This document shows positions 11,168 through 21,399 of a stretch of 64,000 bases of DNA, in pieces. How positions within the stretch are numbered: the first letter of the stretch is position 1; each line of letters opens with the position of its first letter. The stretch covers positions 208,696,035 to 208,760,034 of the forward strand of contig OY992539.1 of NCBI GenBank assembly GCA_963921195.1, given 5' to 3'. The translations under genes were made by a program, and so were the position numbers. The notes below the pieces were generated by a model. The model was not told the DNA's origin, made no database searches, and saw only the letters and a list, made by a program, of their open reading frames with translations. Origin of the DNA: Pegoplata infirma. Its lineage: Eukaryota > Arthropoda > Insecta > Diptera > Anthomyiidae.

Positions 11168-11412
11168 CATCTTTTATATATGATTTTTTAATGCTTCATT
11201 AAAAGTTTTAAATTGGAATTTTTTAATAACTTTCTAAAATACCTTTTTATAAAGTACCAATTTGGTACTTTATTTAGTACCAATTAATAATTATTTTTTA
11301 AATATGATTTTTTAAATCCTAAATTAAAATCTTAAATGTGTCGTTTTTAATAACTTTCTAAAGTACCTTTTTATAAAGTACCAACTTGGTACTTTATTTA
11401 GTACCAATTTAT
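11168..11412 (+). repeat. Two tandem units of about 122 bp
   Basis: Each unit ends with ATAAAGTACCAA, TTGGTACTTTATTTAGTACC and contains AATAACTTTCTAAA, found at 11227 and 11349, a 122-bp step. The GGTACTTTATT motif links it to the first bases of the window. Confidence 0.8.
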
Positions 11413-11880
11413 TTATTACATTTTATTTAACATTGAAAAAGTCTATAATATTAAAAGAGTTTAAGAAATGGTGATAGATTACTATCAAGTATCCATTTCT
11501 AAAATTTTATGTTCTAAATCACTAAACAAAATGCCAGATTTGGTACCCAAATTACTTTTATGTCTAGCCTTTACTCAGCTTCGTTTTAACTAAGTTTCAC
11601 TTTACTTTCTCTTATTTTTTTCTCCTTTAAAACTTTTATGCAAAAATTTTAATTACAAACATCTACGAGCAATTAATATTAAGTAATTTATTTGTATTTA
11701 CAGTACCTTTCAGGCGAGTACTTATACATACAAATAAGTAAACAGATAGACCTCAATTGACGGCTTTCAGAAAAAGTTTCTGAGACTTATTTTAATAGAA
11801 AAAGTCTTAGCATCTGACATATATTTCCAATAGAAAAAAATTTAAATTTAGAACATATTTTTCTATAGAAAAAAAGCTCA
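11413..11880. other. AT-rich spacer
   Basis: No gene is visible. Near 11780-11870 there are AGAAAAAGTCTTAG and TTTCTATAGAAAAAA words of the dispersed TCTTAGA family. Confidence 0.5.
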
Positions 11881-11884
11881 GACA

Positions 11885-12045
11885 GATAGGGATCCTCTTT
11901 AGGTAATTTAGTAGCCTACTTGTCTATAAAACAAGGGTCGTGGGTTCGATTCCCACCAAAACCCTTGGTCGATTTTGCTGCAACAAGACGACGGTCATTG
12001 TTACCAGTTTATGGTTAGGTTAAAATTATTTTTTTGTGATTAAAA
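11885..12045 (+). mobile_element. tRNA-derived SINE-like copy 1
   Basis: A B-box-like GGTTCGATTCC sits at 11943-11953 inside GGGTCGTGGGTTCGATTCCC, with TTTAGGTAATTTAGTAGCC upstream where an A box would lie. Downstream CTTGGTCGATTTTGCTGCAA and CCAGTTTATGGTTAGGTT are shared with copy 2 at 15.8 kb. These two copies, plus copy 3 at 22.5 kb, show a family with a tRNA-like head and a shared body. A cognate tRNA cannot be named safely. Confidence 0.65.
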
Positions 12046-12327
12046 AGAAAACAAAAACATATCTACGTTTATTAAGGCCTTTTATTCCTTTAAAACGCTA
12101 GCAAAAAATTGTATTTTTATTTTTTGTATTAAAAAAAAATATGTTCATAATTGTCCAAATGTAAAAATGTGTTTGTAAATATTTTTAATTAAATGAGTAT
12201 TTTATAAATGACGTTGTATTATTCATATGTTAAAATATTGTAACTGAAAATACAAATAAATAAAACGACCAACGACTACATATGAATTGTATAATTTACC
12301 ACTTGGTTTTATTTTTATTTTATTTTT
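12046..12327. other. AT-rich spacer, nothing recognised
   Basis: Simple AT-rich sequence without repeats or open frames of note. Confidence 0.5.
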
Positions 12328-12718
12328 ACCCTACACTTGGAGATGATTTATATAGGTTATCATTTAGTTTGAAACACATCGAAATAATGGCCTAGGATCG
12401 CATGGAGTATATCATGTATATGATCCCAGATCGATTTTAAAAAGATCAAAAAAAAATTTACACTAAAAAAAATAATTTTACTTTTTTAATTAGTAAAGGA
12501 AAAATTACCTCGAGCTAAAATAATCCCACTCAAAATATAATATTTTAAAGGTCGAACAAAATATTTTTTATTTTTAAATAAAAATTTATCAGAATTTTTT
12601 GTCACTCATAAAAAATTTTACACCCAAAAAAATTTTAGACTCGAAAAAATTTACACCCAAAAAAAATTTTTGGCTCTAAAAAAATTATTTTTTATTTCAA
12701 AAATAACTCAAAAACTAT

Positions 12719-13451
12719 CCCAGCAAAACTTTGGTAATAGGTAGTGATTATATAACACATTACCAGGTAATGTATATACCTTATTTGTAGCATTATTTTA
12801 GGATGTCTTACCAAACATTTGTTCCACAGCGTATTATTTTCAAGTGAAAAATAATGCATTACTAATAATTTGCTACGTAATGCATGATTATTGGAAAAAA
12901 TGTATTTCATATTTATTATTTCTAAACATTAAATCACGGATGACTTATATTTGGTCACATTATGTACTATTTGAAAGTTTGAAATAATGCATTATTTATA
13001 ATTGGATGCATAATGCATTACAATAACATAAAAAAATAATTATTTTATAAAAAATGCATAAGTTTAAAGTAGAGATGGGCTCACGACAGGAAATTTCTAA
13101 CGAACCACACTCACGAGCATATTTCATCTACTTACACTCACTTACAATCACGTGAGTAAATTTAATACAAAATTACTTTTTCACTACTCGTAACACCTTA
13201 TATATTATCTTCTGGTATGCTATATTATTTCATTTCTCGTAACCTATAAAATATCATATATTTTACACCTTACTCGTATTCTTCGTTATAAATTTATGAC
13301 TTATTTTATACCTTACTGGTATTCTTTGTGATAATGTGGATGCATTACTTTGAGTCTCATCGCCTGTTAAAATCATCAATGCTGCAATGTATAAAATAAG
13401 AGATCCTATACCTTATTTTATACCTTATTTGGTAATCTAAGTTTTGCTGGG
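12719..13451. mobile_element. CCCAGCA-TIR element, 733 bp
   Basis: The ends read CCCAGCAAAACTTTGGTAAT and ATTTGGTAATCTAAGTTTTG CTGGG, a clear terminal inverted repeat. AT flanks both ends, a possible 2-bp target duplication. The inside is rich in ATAATGCATTA words and ATACCTTATTT words. A second element of similar ends sits at 19844-20301. Non-autonomous. Confidence 0.7.
13073..13170 (+). repeat. Fragment starting TAGAGATGGGCTCACG
   Basis: It starts with TAGAGATGGGCTCACG and has CACTCACGAGC and ACTTACAATCACGTGAG words. A related segment starts at 27305 (TAGAGATGGGTGATTCACG). TAGAGATG-like ends are common in hAT elements, but no matching right end was found, so only a left-end fragment is claimed. 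Confidence 0.4.
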
Positions 13452-13800
13452 ATGTCACTTAAAGATTTTTTTCACAAAAAAAAACATTACTAGACTCATT
13501 AAAATTAGAATCACAAAAAAAATAAAAATTTTGAATCAAAAAAAAAAATTTTTTTCAAGAAATTTTTACACTCAAAAAAATTTTGCATTCAACAAAAAAT
13601 CATTATAACTTTTTTGGCACTCATAAAAAATCTTTAACTCCAAAAAATACAGAAAAAAATTGTTTTTCCAAATAAAATTTTTTCTAGTCAAAATATTAAG
13701 TTAAAAAAATTTATTTCTCACTCAAATTCATGTGAATTTCAGAAAATCTGGATATTGTGTAGGGTATTCATGAATTCGGCCAAGTTGAATTCAACCTCTT

Positions 13801-14333
13801 TGCTGGTTTTATGTTTTCATGTTTTGGGTTTTAAAATTTTTTAAAAAATATATGTATACAGATATCACTCATACATACACTCGTTCATAAATAAACACAC
13901 AAATATATATATAAAAACATGCATTATTCATCATTTACAAACATTCATAAAAGGACCGTGGTATAAGAATTTAAGTGGACTATTATACAAACAAACAAAA
14001 GACTATTTATAAACATATGAGGTAGTTCACATTAATTAAACCAGTACAGGAAAAAACATGAATGAATTAAAAAATCGTAAATTTTCTTACAAAATACAAA
14101 TAAACGTATAATTAATGTAAAAAAAAAATATTTATTAATCATACGTATGATGTCTTTTAAACAGAAATATGATTCTATTGATTTTTTTGTCACAAAAAAA
14201 ATTTCTCAGATCCGAGAAAATAAGAAAATTATAAGATTTGAAAACCGTTACCAAAAAAATTCTTCGATTCTGTGTAAATTTGTTTAAATAAAATTTTGCG
14301 TTTGGAAGACATTTATTTTATAAAAAACAAGTA
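13801..14333. other. AT-rich spacer with short TA microsatellite
   Basis: A short ATATATATATA tract lies near 13903. No gene, no intact element. Confidence 0.5.
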
Positions 14334-14647
14334 AAAAAGTTAAATTCGACTTTGCCGAATGTATTAATACCTTCCACAAATTCAAAATTCAAAAGATTAT
14401 TGCAAAAAATTTTATTTAAAAGGAAATCCCTTTTTGAGGTGTGCTTACATTTTCGTTCATCACTTTTGAACCACTGAACCGATATCGCTCAAATGCAATA
14501 CCAAACTTCTCGGGAGAACTTCTAATAAATATGTTACGTTTCAGTCATCTCCGTGTAATATTTTGGCCGTGATCACCATTTCCACAGACAGACGGACAGA
14601 CGGACATCGCTAGAATGTCTTAAAATCGATCACTGATCAATTATATA
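14334..14647 (-). mobile_element. mini-me-like repeat, copy 3 (truncated head)
   Basis: The copy starts at ACAAGTAAAAAAGTTAAATT and TTTGCCGAATGTATTAATAC, passes GAACCACTGAACCGATATCG, then ACAGACAGACGGACAGACGG and CATCGCTAGAATGTC, and stops at CTGATCAATTATATA where another element begins. The terminal hairpin and TATGGGGTC part are not present on the far side within view, so the insertion was accompanied by loss of the head. Confidence 0.75.
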
Positions 14648-15620
14648 TGGGGCATTCCATGTCAAATCGGACTCTTTGAAAATTTTTTTTTTCGATTTTC
14701 CCAATTTGTTTACAGTTTTTAGTACCCTTCGAAAACTCCTTCGTGGTAAATTTTCAGATTTTTTTGATGAGCCGTTCAAAAGATATCGAATTTTTAAAAA
14801 TTGGTTGTTTGTTTCTTTACTCAAACTTCTTTTACTCATAACTTCTTCAATAATGGTCCAAATTTAATTTTTTTTTTTCTCAAAATTTTTGTTTTTTTAC
14901 GTACTTTTAAAAAAAAAATCCCAAAAAATTCTTAAAAGCGCTCTAGTATGCGATTTTTAAATTTTAAAATTTAAATCTCATTTTTGAAAATGTTTGTACT
15001 TTTCGATTTTTTTGAAATTTTTTTGTGTAAAACTTTTATCGATTCTACAAATTTTTTGCCCAGGAAGATCGTGGGATAACGAAAATTACTATTTTTTAAA
15101 TTTTTTTGAAAAAATTTTATTGTAATTTTCCACTCTTAAAATCATTTCTACTGCTCCAATGGTGCGTCATAGAGGGGTCATTTATGAGACCGACCCCCAA
15201 TAATTTTTACGTCTTAACATTTCTTTGGAACAAACTAATACCCTATCTCCAATTTCTGAGCGGGCTCCCACACAAAACGACATTTTTTAAAATTTGCTCC
15301 AACCGCTCTAACTGCCCTAATAGTGCCCTTAGAGCAACAAAATGTATGACCGGACCACAATATTTTTTTAGTCCAAACATTTTCTCTGAACACACCTACC
15401 CTCTATCTCTAATTCTTAAGGCGGTCCCCATACAATTTTTTTTTATTTTTTGTAAATTTGTTTTATTTAATCAGCTTCTACCGGTCCAATGGTGTGTCCG
15501 AGAGGGGTCATTAGTGAGACCGACCCCCATTTATTTTTACCCTACAACATTTTTTTAAAACATACCTACGCCATATCTCCACTCCTTAAGAAGGCTCAGT
15601 TTTGACGCAACGTTTACTTA
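14648..15620. mobile_element. TATA-flanked element with TGGGGCATTCC end
   Basis: It begins TGGGGCATTCCATGTCAAAT immediately after TATA in mini-me copy 3. The start matches the left end of the element at 46842 (TGGGGTATTCCATGCCAAAT) and resembles TGAGGCATTCC at 18094. The inside shares GATGAGCCGTTCAAAAGATA with that element. The right end is not clear. The distal part carries a threefold 165-bp repeat. Confidence 0.6.
15130..15612 (+). repeat. Threefold 160-170-bp tandem repeat
   Basis: Equivalent points GAGACCGACCCCCAATAATT (about 15188), GACCGGACCACAATATTTTT (about 15349) and GAGACCGACCCCCATTTATT (about 15518) are 160-171 bp apart. Each unit also has a CCAATGGTGYGTC and a CCTATCTCCAATTTCT-type segment. 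A 150-codon plus-strand frame (15106-15558) crosses all three units, with QWCV-EGS--RPTP recurring. It is best explained by the tandem structure, not by a gene. Confidence 0.75.
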
Positions 15621-15746
15621 AGAATTTATTTTAATACAGCAACAATTTCTCTAAATCTTTGTAATATTTTGATAAAAAAAATCCCGTTTCTGAGACATTT
15701 CTTAATAATAATAATTTTGATCCAAATAAATTTTTATTTATTTTTC

Positions 15747-15900
15747 CAATTTAATTACAAATAATTTTTAATAATTTAAACCTAACCGTGAACTGGAATT
15801 GAAGCGAAATTGACCAAGTGTTTTAGTGGGAATTGAACCCACGACCCCTGTTTCATAGGCTAGCACGCAACCAACTAACCTATAGGGGCCCCCTGAGAGA
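15747..15900 (-). mobile_element. tRNA-derived SINE-like copy 2
   Basis: On the minus strand the head is CCCCTATAGGTTAGTTGGTT (A-box-like), then GGGGTCGTGGGTTCAATTCC with the B box at 15829-15839, then CACTTGGTCAATTTCGCTTC and CCAGTTCACGGTTAGG, and a T/A-rich tail. It matches copy 1 along head and body. This is the best preserved head of the three. Confidence 0.7.
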
Positions 15901-16041
15901 AATTTCTTATAAACAGAAATTTTGCACTTTAAATCCAAAATTCGATAATATTAGTAAATTTTCCATGTAAATTCCACTATACGTATACTCGAAGTAAATT
16001 AAAATTTATTTATTAATCATACGTTTTGTGTCTTGTATATA

Positions 16042-16515
16042 CACAAAAAATTATTGGCTAAAAATTTTCAATTAAATCTATTAATCAACAAAATTTTAAT
16101 GAGTCAATGTTTTGATTAAAATTTTTGTTATTTTCTTTAACTGTCGAATTACAAATTTTCAACATACCAGATTTTTTTCGCTTTAATTTATTTGAATAGA
16201 TTAATTCAAAAATATACAAAATAATCGGGTTTTACTTCTTTTTATTGTTGGCAACATATTGGAAAGCAAAAGAGATGAATTTTTTGATAATTTTGTCATA
16301 AGCTTACAATTCATTATTTTGATTGACTATAAATAAAAAATTGATCAAATGCGTGATCAAAATCGAAAAAGTGTTTGATTGAAAAAATATTCAACTAATC
16401 ACCTACAATTTGGTGATTGGTATAACAATTTTGTTGATTGGAGGAATTTCAATCAAAAAATTGATTGAATCCGCGTTTTTTTGTTGATTGAAATTTGTTT
16501 CAAATTCTTGCTGTG
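16042..16515. mobile_element. TIR element about 474 bp, CACAAAAAATTATT ends
   Basis: The left end reads CACAAAAAATTATTGGC and the right end complement reads CACAGCAAGAATTTG, an imperfect terminal repeat. The arms have ATTAATCAACAAAATT and TTGTTGATTGGAGGAATTTC words in opposite orientation. Half-copies of the family lie at 23618-23790 (right half) and 24322-24460 (left half). Confidence 0.65.
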
Positions 16516-17214
16516 GAGACACCTCAACCTAAAAACCGTCTCTTTTAAATATATTTTAAGGTTCTAGCAAACCGGTGTATGTATAACGTTTTGAGTACTT
16601 CCCTTATAAGATGTCCTTACAGAACAAATTTCTCTAATTCTGCTAATAAAATTTAAATAAAAGTTTTCCATTGCCGTTTACTGTAATGCTTCCATTTTCC
16701 AAACACAAGTTTAAACAATTTGACCATTTTATATGGCATGATCTCTTGCTGCAGCCATTTATCTCCAACAATATTGTATGGATTTGCTGTTGTTCATGCT
16801 TGCTTGTAAGCCCTTAAGGATTTTTCGTTTTTTTTTTTTTGTTTTTGTATTATTCAAAAATAGCGAGTACCATTGTCTACCCCTAAGCTATTTTTTTATG
16901 ATTAAAGGCTACTTTTTGATGAACGACTACTGTATGAGTTTACAGTAATACATATACACACACATACACATGAATTTAAGCATCCATATTGTAAAAGTGA
17001 GTGTGTGAGTGAGTGCGTAGGATTGTGTGTATTTTATTTAAATGAGTGTTTACATTTGTGTCTGTGGTTGTATTATTGTTATTATTATTTAAATAATGTA
17101 ATTATCCAGTATTATACAAAAATACATACATGTATTTGTACATTTATAAATGTAAATAAGACTGGACGGGAAAAATAATTCTTTTGACCAATAAAAAAAT
17201 TGGTTTTTCTATCC
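16516..17214. other. AT-rich unique spacer
   Basis: It contains short CA/TG and GAGTGAGTG tracts near 16950-17025 and a TTATTATTATT tract near 17080. No gene is recognised. Confidence 0.5.
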
Positions 17215-17224
17215 TCCACTCTAC

Positions 17225-18035
17225 ACCATTTCCAAATTGTATTTTAAAAATTTCCAAATGTATTTTAAAATTGTCCGAATGTATTTTAAAATTGTCCAAA
17301 TGTATATTCAAATTGTCCAAAAATATTTTTGAATTGTCTAAATGTATTTTTGAAGTGTCCAAATATATTTTAAAATTGTCCAAATTAATTTTAAAATTGT
17401 CCAAATGTATTTTAAAACTATCCAACTTTAGTTTAAAATTGTCCAAATGTATTTTAAAATTGTTTAAATGTATTTTAAAATTGTCCAAATGTTTTTAAAA
17501 TTGTTTAAATGTACATATTTTAAAATTGTGCAAATGAATTTTAAACTTGTCCAAATGTGTGTTAAAACTGTCCAAATGTAGTTTAAAAATTTCCAAATGT
17601 ATTTTAAAAATTTTCAAATGTATTTTAAAATTGTCCAATTGTATTTTAAAAATTTCCAAATATATTTAAAAATTGTCCAAATATATTTAAAAATTGTCCA
17701 AATGAATTTTAAAATTGTCCAAATGTGTTTTAAAATTGTCAAAATGTATTTTAAAATTGTCCAAATATATTTTAAAATTGTCCAAATGAATTTTAAAATT
17801 TGTCCAAATGTATTTTAAAATTGTCCAAATGTAGTTTAAAATTTTCCAAATGTATTTTAAAATTGTCCAAATGTAGTTTAAAATTTTCCAAATGTATTTT
17901 AAAGTAGTCCAAATGTATTTTAAAATTGTCCAAATGTAGTTTAAAATTATCCAAATGTATTTTTAAATTGTCCAAATGTATTTCAAAACTGTATAATTGT
18001 ATTTTAAAATTTTTTAAATGTATTTTAAAATATAC
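17225..18035 (+). repeat. 21-bp satellite array, about 38 units
   Basis: The unit is TTTTAAAATTGTCCAAATG plus two bases, mostly 21 bp, with point variants such as AATTTTCAAATG, TTATCC and CTGTCC. Because 21 is a multiple of three, open frames of 60-114 codons arise on both strands with heptads such as LDNFKIH and LKLSKCI. These are by-products of the repeat. The array ends just before a mini-me copy. Confidence 0.95.
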
Positions 18036-18093
18036 TATGTATAATTCTATGTAGACTTTTTATACCCTCCACACTAGTGATAGAGGGTATATA

Positions 18094-19181
18094 TGAGGCA
18101 TTCCACACCAAATGTCCAGCGAAAAAAAAACGTGTCCCGTAAATTTCTGAATAGGTTGTTTGGATAGCCCTATATGTAACTAAGAAAATTGCGTTTTTGG
18201 TTTTTCAAATTTTCGAAAACTGGGCTTAGGAGGCGTGGTCAAATATTGAAAAAATGGTACAATTTGTGGCGAGTTGCCTTGATTAAATATTTATCACATT
18301 AAAACGGAATGCACTACAATGTCAAAAATTTACGTTCTTTTATAGTTTTGTATGGGCTGTCGACTAAAAATTTTTTTTTTGGAAAATTTTCAGAACCCGT
18401 TCTGAAATTTTCCATTTTTTAAAAAAGTCAAATTATCAAAAGTCTGGCCACTTTTTTTTTTCTTTTTTATTTATTTTTTTATAAGTTTAGATGTTTGTCC
18501 ATCCACATAAAAAAAATCAGAAAAATGTTCATCTTTTTTTTTTCGAGAAAATCGCATTTGAACTTTAAATTTCATAACAATTTTGTTATTTGCTTGTATT
18601 TCTTTGTGTCAACAGAGCGTATTACGAATATTTATGCAATTAATATTATTCATTCGCAACTTTAAAACAAAGAAATACAAGCAAATAACAAAATTGTTAT
18701 GAAATTAAAGTTCAAATGCGATTTTCTCGAAAAAAAAGATAAACGTGTTTCTTATTTTTTTTGTGTGGATGGACAAACATCTAAACTTTTAAAAAAATAA
18801 ATAAAAATGAAAAAAAAAAAAGTGGCCGGATTTTTCATAAATTGACTTTTTTAAAAAATGGAATATTTCAGAACGGGTTCTGAAAATTTTCCAAAAAAAT
18901 AATTTTTAATCGATAGCCCATACAAAACTATATAAGAACGTAAATTTTTGAAATTGTGGAGCATTCCGTTTTAATGTGATAAATATTTAATCAAGGCAAC
19001 TCGCCAAAAATTTTACCATTTTTTCAATATTTGACCACGCCTCCTAAGCCCAGTTTTCGAAAATTTTAAAAACCAAAAACGCAATTTTCTTAGTTACATA
19101 TAGGGCTATCCAAATAACCTATTCAGAAATTTACGGGACACATGTTTTTCTGTAGCGGGACATTTGGTGTGGAATGCCTCA
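18094..19181. mobile_element. 1,088-bp palindromic element inserted at TATA
   Basis: The ends read TGAGGCATTCCACACCAAAT and its complement, flanked on both sides by TATA (18090-18093 and 19182-19185). The arms are nearly perfect inverted repeats of about 500 bp around a loop of roughly 60 bp near 18605-18670. Removal restores an ordinary mini-me head (GGGTATATAAGTT). No coding sequence. A shortened relative lies at 35780-36020. Confidence 0.9.
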
Positions 19182-19471
19182 TATAAGTTAGTCATTCCGT
19201 TTGTAACACCTCGAAATATTGGTCTTAGACCCCATAAAGTATATATATTCATGATCCTCGATCGATTTTAAGACGATCTAGCGATGTCCCTCCGTCCGTC
19301 CGTCCGTCTGTCTGTTGAAAACACGCTAACTTTTGAAAGACTTTACGGAGGCTCCTGAAGTTTGGCATATATGTTTGGCATTTACCTGGTCAGGTTGGTA
19401 TTGCAATCCAGCGGAGTCGGTCCAGTGGTTCAAAAGTTATGAGCAAAAGACTGAATTTCGGCAAGGGTTTT

Positions 19472-20550
19472 TCATGAATTTACGAGATAAAACACACGGT
19501 AACTTTCGAACAACAATTCTGAAAGTGCTGAAGTGTGAAATTCACGTGTTGAAAAATTCGAGTTTTAAAAAAACAAGCTTTATAAACAATTATAAGCCAC
19601 AAAATTACTTTGCATAGTATTTTTGACACTCAAAAATATTTTTACACTAAAAAAAAAATTACACTCGAAAAAAATTTTACACTCAAAAAAAAAATTAGTA
19701 AATTATTTTTTTTTTACAAAAATGACAAAAAAAAGTTTTTACTCAAAATAAAATATTTCTAATCAAAATTGTTAATTTTCATGAATTTACGAAATAAAAC
19801 ACACGGTAACTTTCGAACAACAATTCTGAAAGTGCTGAAGTGTCCCAGCAAAAAAAGTGCGGAGTACTTCTTTTTGGAGTGCTTTAAAACTATAACAAAT
19901 GTAATGAAATACAACAAAAATAACAAAAAACACAAGAAAAAATCGCAAAGGACTTCCTTTCTACTCCATAAAAAGTTGATTTTCAGCTCTTAACTCATTA
20001 CCTTCCGCGACACTCCCATACAAAAGTAAGTAGATATTCAGTAGATAAGAAGTACTCCGAGCTTTCAAACAACTTCCAACTACTTCCACGGAGTAGTTCT
20101 TTTCTACTGAATATCTACTTACATTTGTATGGAGGTGTCGCGATAAGTAATGAGTTAAGTGCTGAATATCTATGTATTCTGGAGTAGAAAAAACTGTGTG
20201 TGTTTTTGTCTTGTGTTTTTTGTTATTTTTGTTGTATTTCATTACATTTGTTATAGTTTTAAAGCACTCCACTGAGAAGTGGTAATGACTTTTTTGCAGG
20301 GGTGAAATTCACGTGTTGAAAAATTCGAGTTTTAAAAAAACAAGTTTTATAAACAATTATAAGCCACAAAATTACTTTGCATAGTATTTTTGTCACTCAA
20401 AAATAATTTTACACTAAAAAAAAAAAATTACACTCGAAAAAAATTTTACACTCAAAAAAAAAAATTAGTAAATTATTTTTTTTTTACAAAAATGACAAAA
20501 AAAAGTTTTTTACTCAAAATAAAATATTTCTAATCAAAATTGTTAATTTT
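19472..20550 (+). repeat. Tandem duplication of about 300 bp inside copy 4
   Basis: CATGAATTTACGAGATAAAA at 19472 recurs as CATGAATTTACGAAATAAAA at 19779, both followed by ACACACGGTAACTTTCGAAC and GAAAGTGCTGAAGTGT. The following segment AAATTCACGTGTTGAAAAAT occurs at about 19540 and 20305. The first copy is intact, the second is split by the 19844-20301 element. Confidence 0.85.
19844..20301. mobile_element. CCCAGCA-type TIR element, 458 bp
   Basis: The left end reads CCCAGCAAAAAAAGTG and the right end complement CCCTGCAAAAAAGTC. The arms share AGTGCTTTAAAACTATAACA and AAATACAACAAAAATAAC, and the centre has AGTAGATATTCAGTAGA and its mirror. The intact sister copy of the duplicated host segment gives the empty site GAAGTGTGAAATTC, showing a 2-bp GT target duplication. 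Frames of 74 and 103 codons on opposite strands mirror each other across the palindrome. Confidence 0.85.
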
Positions 20551-20640
20551 TTTTACATTAAAAAATTTATTATCCTTAAAAAGGGCATGGTGGAGGGTTT
20601 TCATAGATTCGGCCAAGTCGAATTTAACTTAAATACTTGT

Positions 20641-20850
20641 TATGTTTGAAATTGGAAAAAAAAAATTAGAAATATTTTTTAAAATTTTTTTAAAAATTGT
20701 CTATAAAAATTATCATTTTCCAGTTAGACCCTCGCAGTACATTTATTATTAACTTAATCTGGACGCTATAAAGCTTGAATTAAAGCTTAAAAAATTACCT
20801 ATAAAACACCATATAAGAAAAATTCTCGTTTGATAAAAAAAGGTGAGGTA
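20641..20850 (+). repeat. AAGCTT-bearing dispersed repeat, copy 1
   Basis: It has GACCCTCGCAGTACATTTATT, AATCTGGACGCTATAAAGC and AGCTTAAAAAATTACCT. The same segment occurs at 25.7, 25.9, 37.8 and (minus) 50.15 kb. Here it starts immediately after the mini-me 3' end. Confidence 0.75.
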
Positions 20851-20877
20851 TTTTAAATTTTGTCTTTAACAAATTTC

Positions 20878-21060
20878 ATCTATCGATGTCCTTCCATCTC
20901 TCGGTCTGTTTGTTGAAAACACGTTATATATCTACCGTTCTGATGGTCAGATTGATATTGCATTTCAGTAAAATCGGTCGAGGGGTTCAAAAGTTATAAG
21001 GAAAACCGTGAAATTATCATTGGGTTGTTCGGGAATTCACGTGTTGAAAAACACACTTAA
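20878..21060 (+). mobile_element. mini-me-like fragment, copy 5
   Basis: It contains CTATCGATGTCCTTCCATC, CTCGGTCTGTTTGTTGAAAA and GGTTCAAAAGTTATAAGG, an eroded GTCY core and body without head or 3' end. Confidence 0.6.
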
Positions 21061-21398
21061 TTCGCTTTAAATGACAGTAGTGAAAAATACACAGCTGAGA
21101 CGGTTTTTTTTACCAAAATCAAGGATTTTTTCTCAAGGTGAAATTAAATTTTTAATTTTTCCCGCCCACTGTAACTTTTTAATATTTATTTATTTAAACC
21201 TACTATTCATTCATATATTTGTATACGTATATTTTACCAAATATGACCACGAAATACAGATAATACTGCAAAATTTATATAAGGATATGGATGATGATGA
21301 TGATTATGTTTTTGTTTATTTTACGTGTTGTGGCAATAAAAAACAGTTTTAAATTTTAATTGTGTATACAATATGAAAACATATATATATATTTACAT
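21061..21398. other. Spacer with a 93-codon open frame of no known family
   Basis: The plus-strand frame 21071-21352 opens MTVVKNTQLRRFFLPKSRIF and contains a DDDDDYVF run from a GATGATGATGAT microsatellite. No domain or close repeat partner is seen. A GCCCACTGTAACTTTTT stretch is present. Probably non-coding. Confidence 0.2.
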
Positions 21399-21399
21399 A

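Larger units (their letters stand above)
12328..13800 (+). mobile_element. Decayed mini-me-like repeat (copy 2) with nested element
   Basis: The head has ACCCTACACTTGGAGATG, CACATCGAAATAATGGCCTA and GATCCCAGATCGATTTTAAA. The 3' end has GGTATTCATGAATTCGGCC and AAGTTGAATTCAACC near 13760-13795. The GTCY tract is lost. Between head and tail are the AATTTTACACCC-type body words common to this family, a short piece of the 49-kb foldback MITE (12487-12555), and a complete CCCAGCA-TIR element. Confidence 0.6.
18061..20640 (+). mobile_element. mini-me-like repeat, copy 4, composite
   Basis: The head hairpin TATACCCTCCACACTAGTGA is followed by TATA, where a 1.09-kb palindrome is inserted. It resumes at 19182 with GTCATTCCGTTTGTAACACC, TATATATTCATGATCCTCG, CGATCTAGCGATGTCC and a GTCCGTCCGTCCGTCTGTC tract (19287-19315). 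The body then carries a tandem duplication of about 300 bp, the second copy interrupted by a CCCAGCA-TIR element. The 3' end is GATTCGGCCAAGTCGAATTT and ACTTGT at 20640. The open frame from 19333 belongs to a stretch also open in other copies (see findings). Confidence 0.85.

Noticed and set aside
15106..15558. 150-codon frame, the longest outside simple arrays
   Set aside because: It spans a threefold 165-bp repeat and its residues recur accordingly. No domain is recognised.
17144..17975. Open frames with LDNFKIH or LKLSKCI heptads
   Set aside because: By-products of the 21-bp satellite, present on both strands at once.
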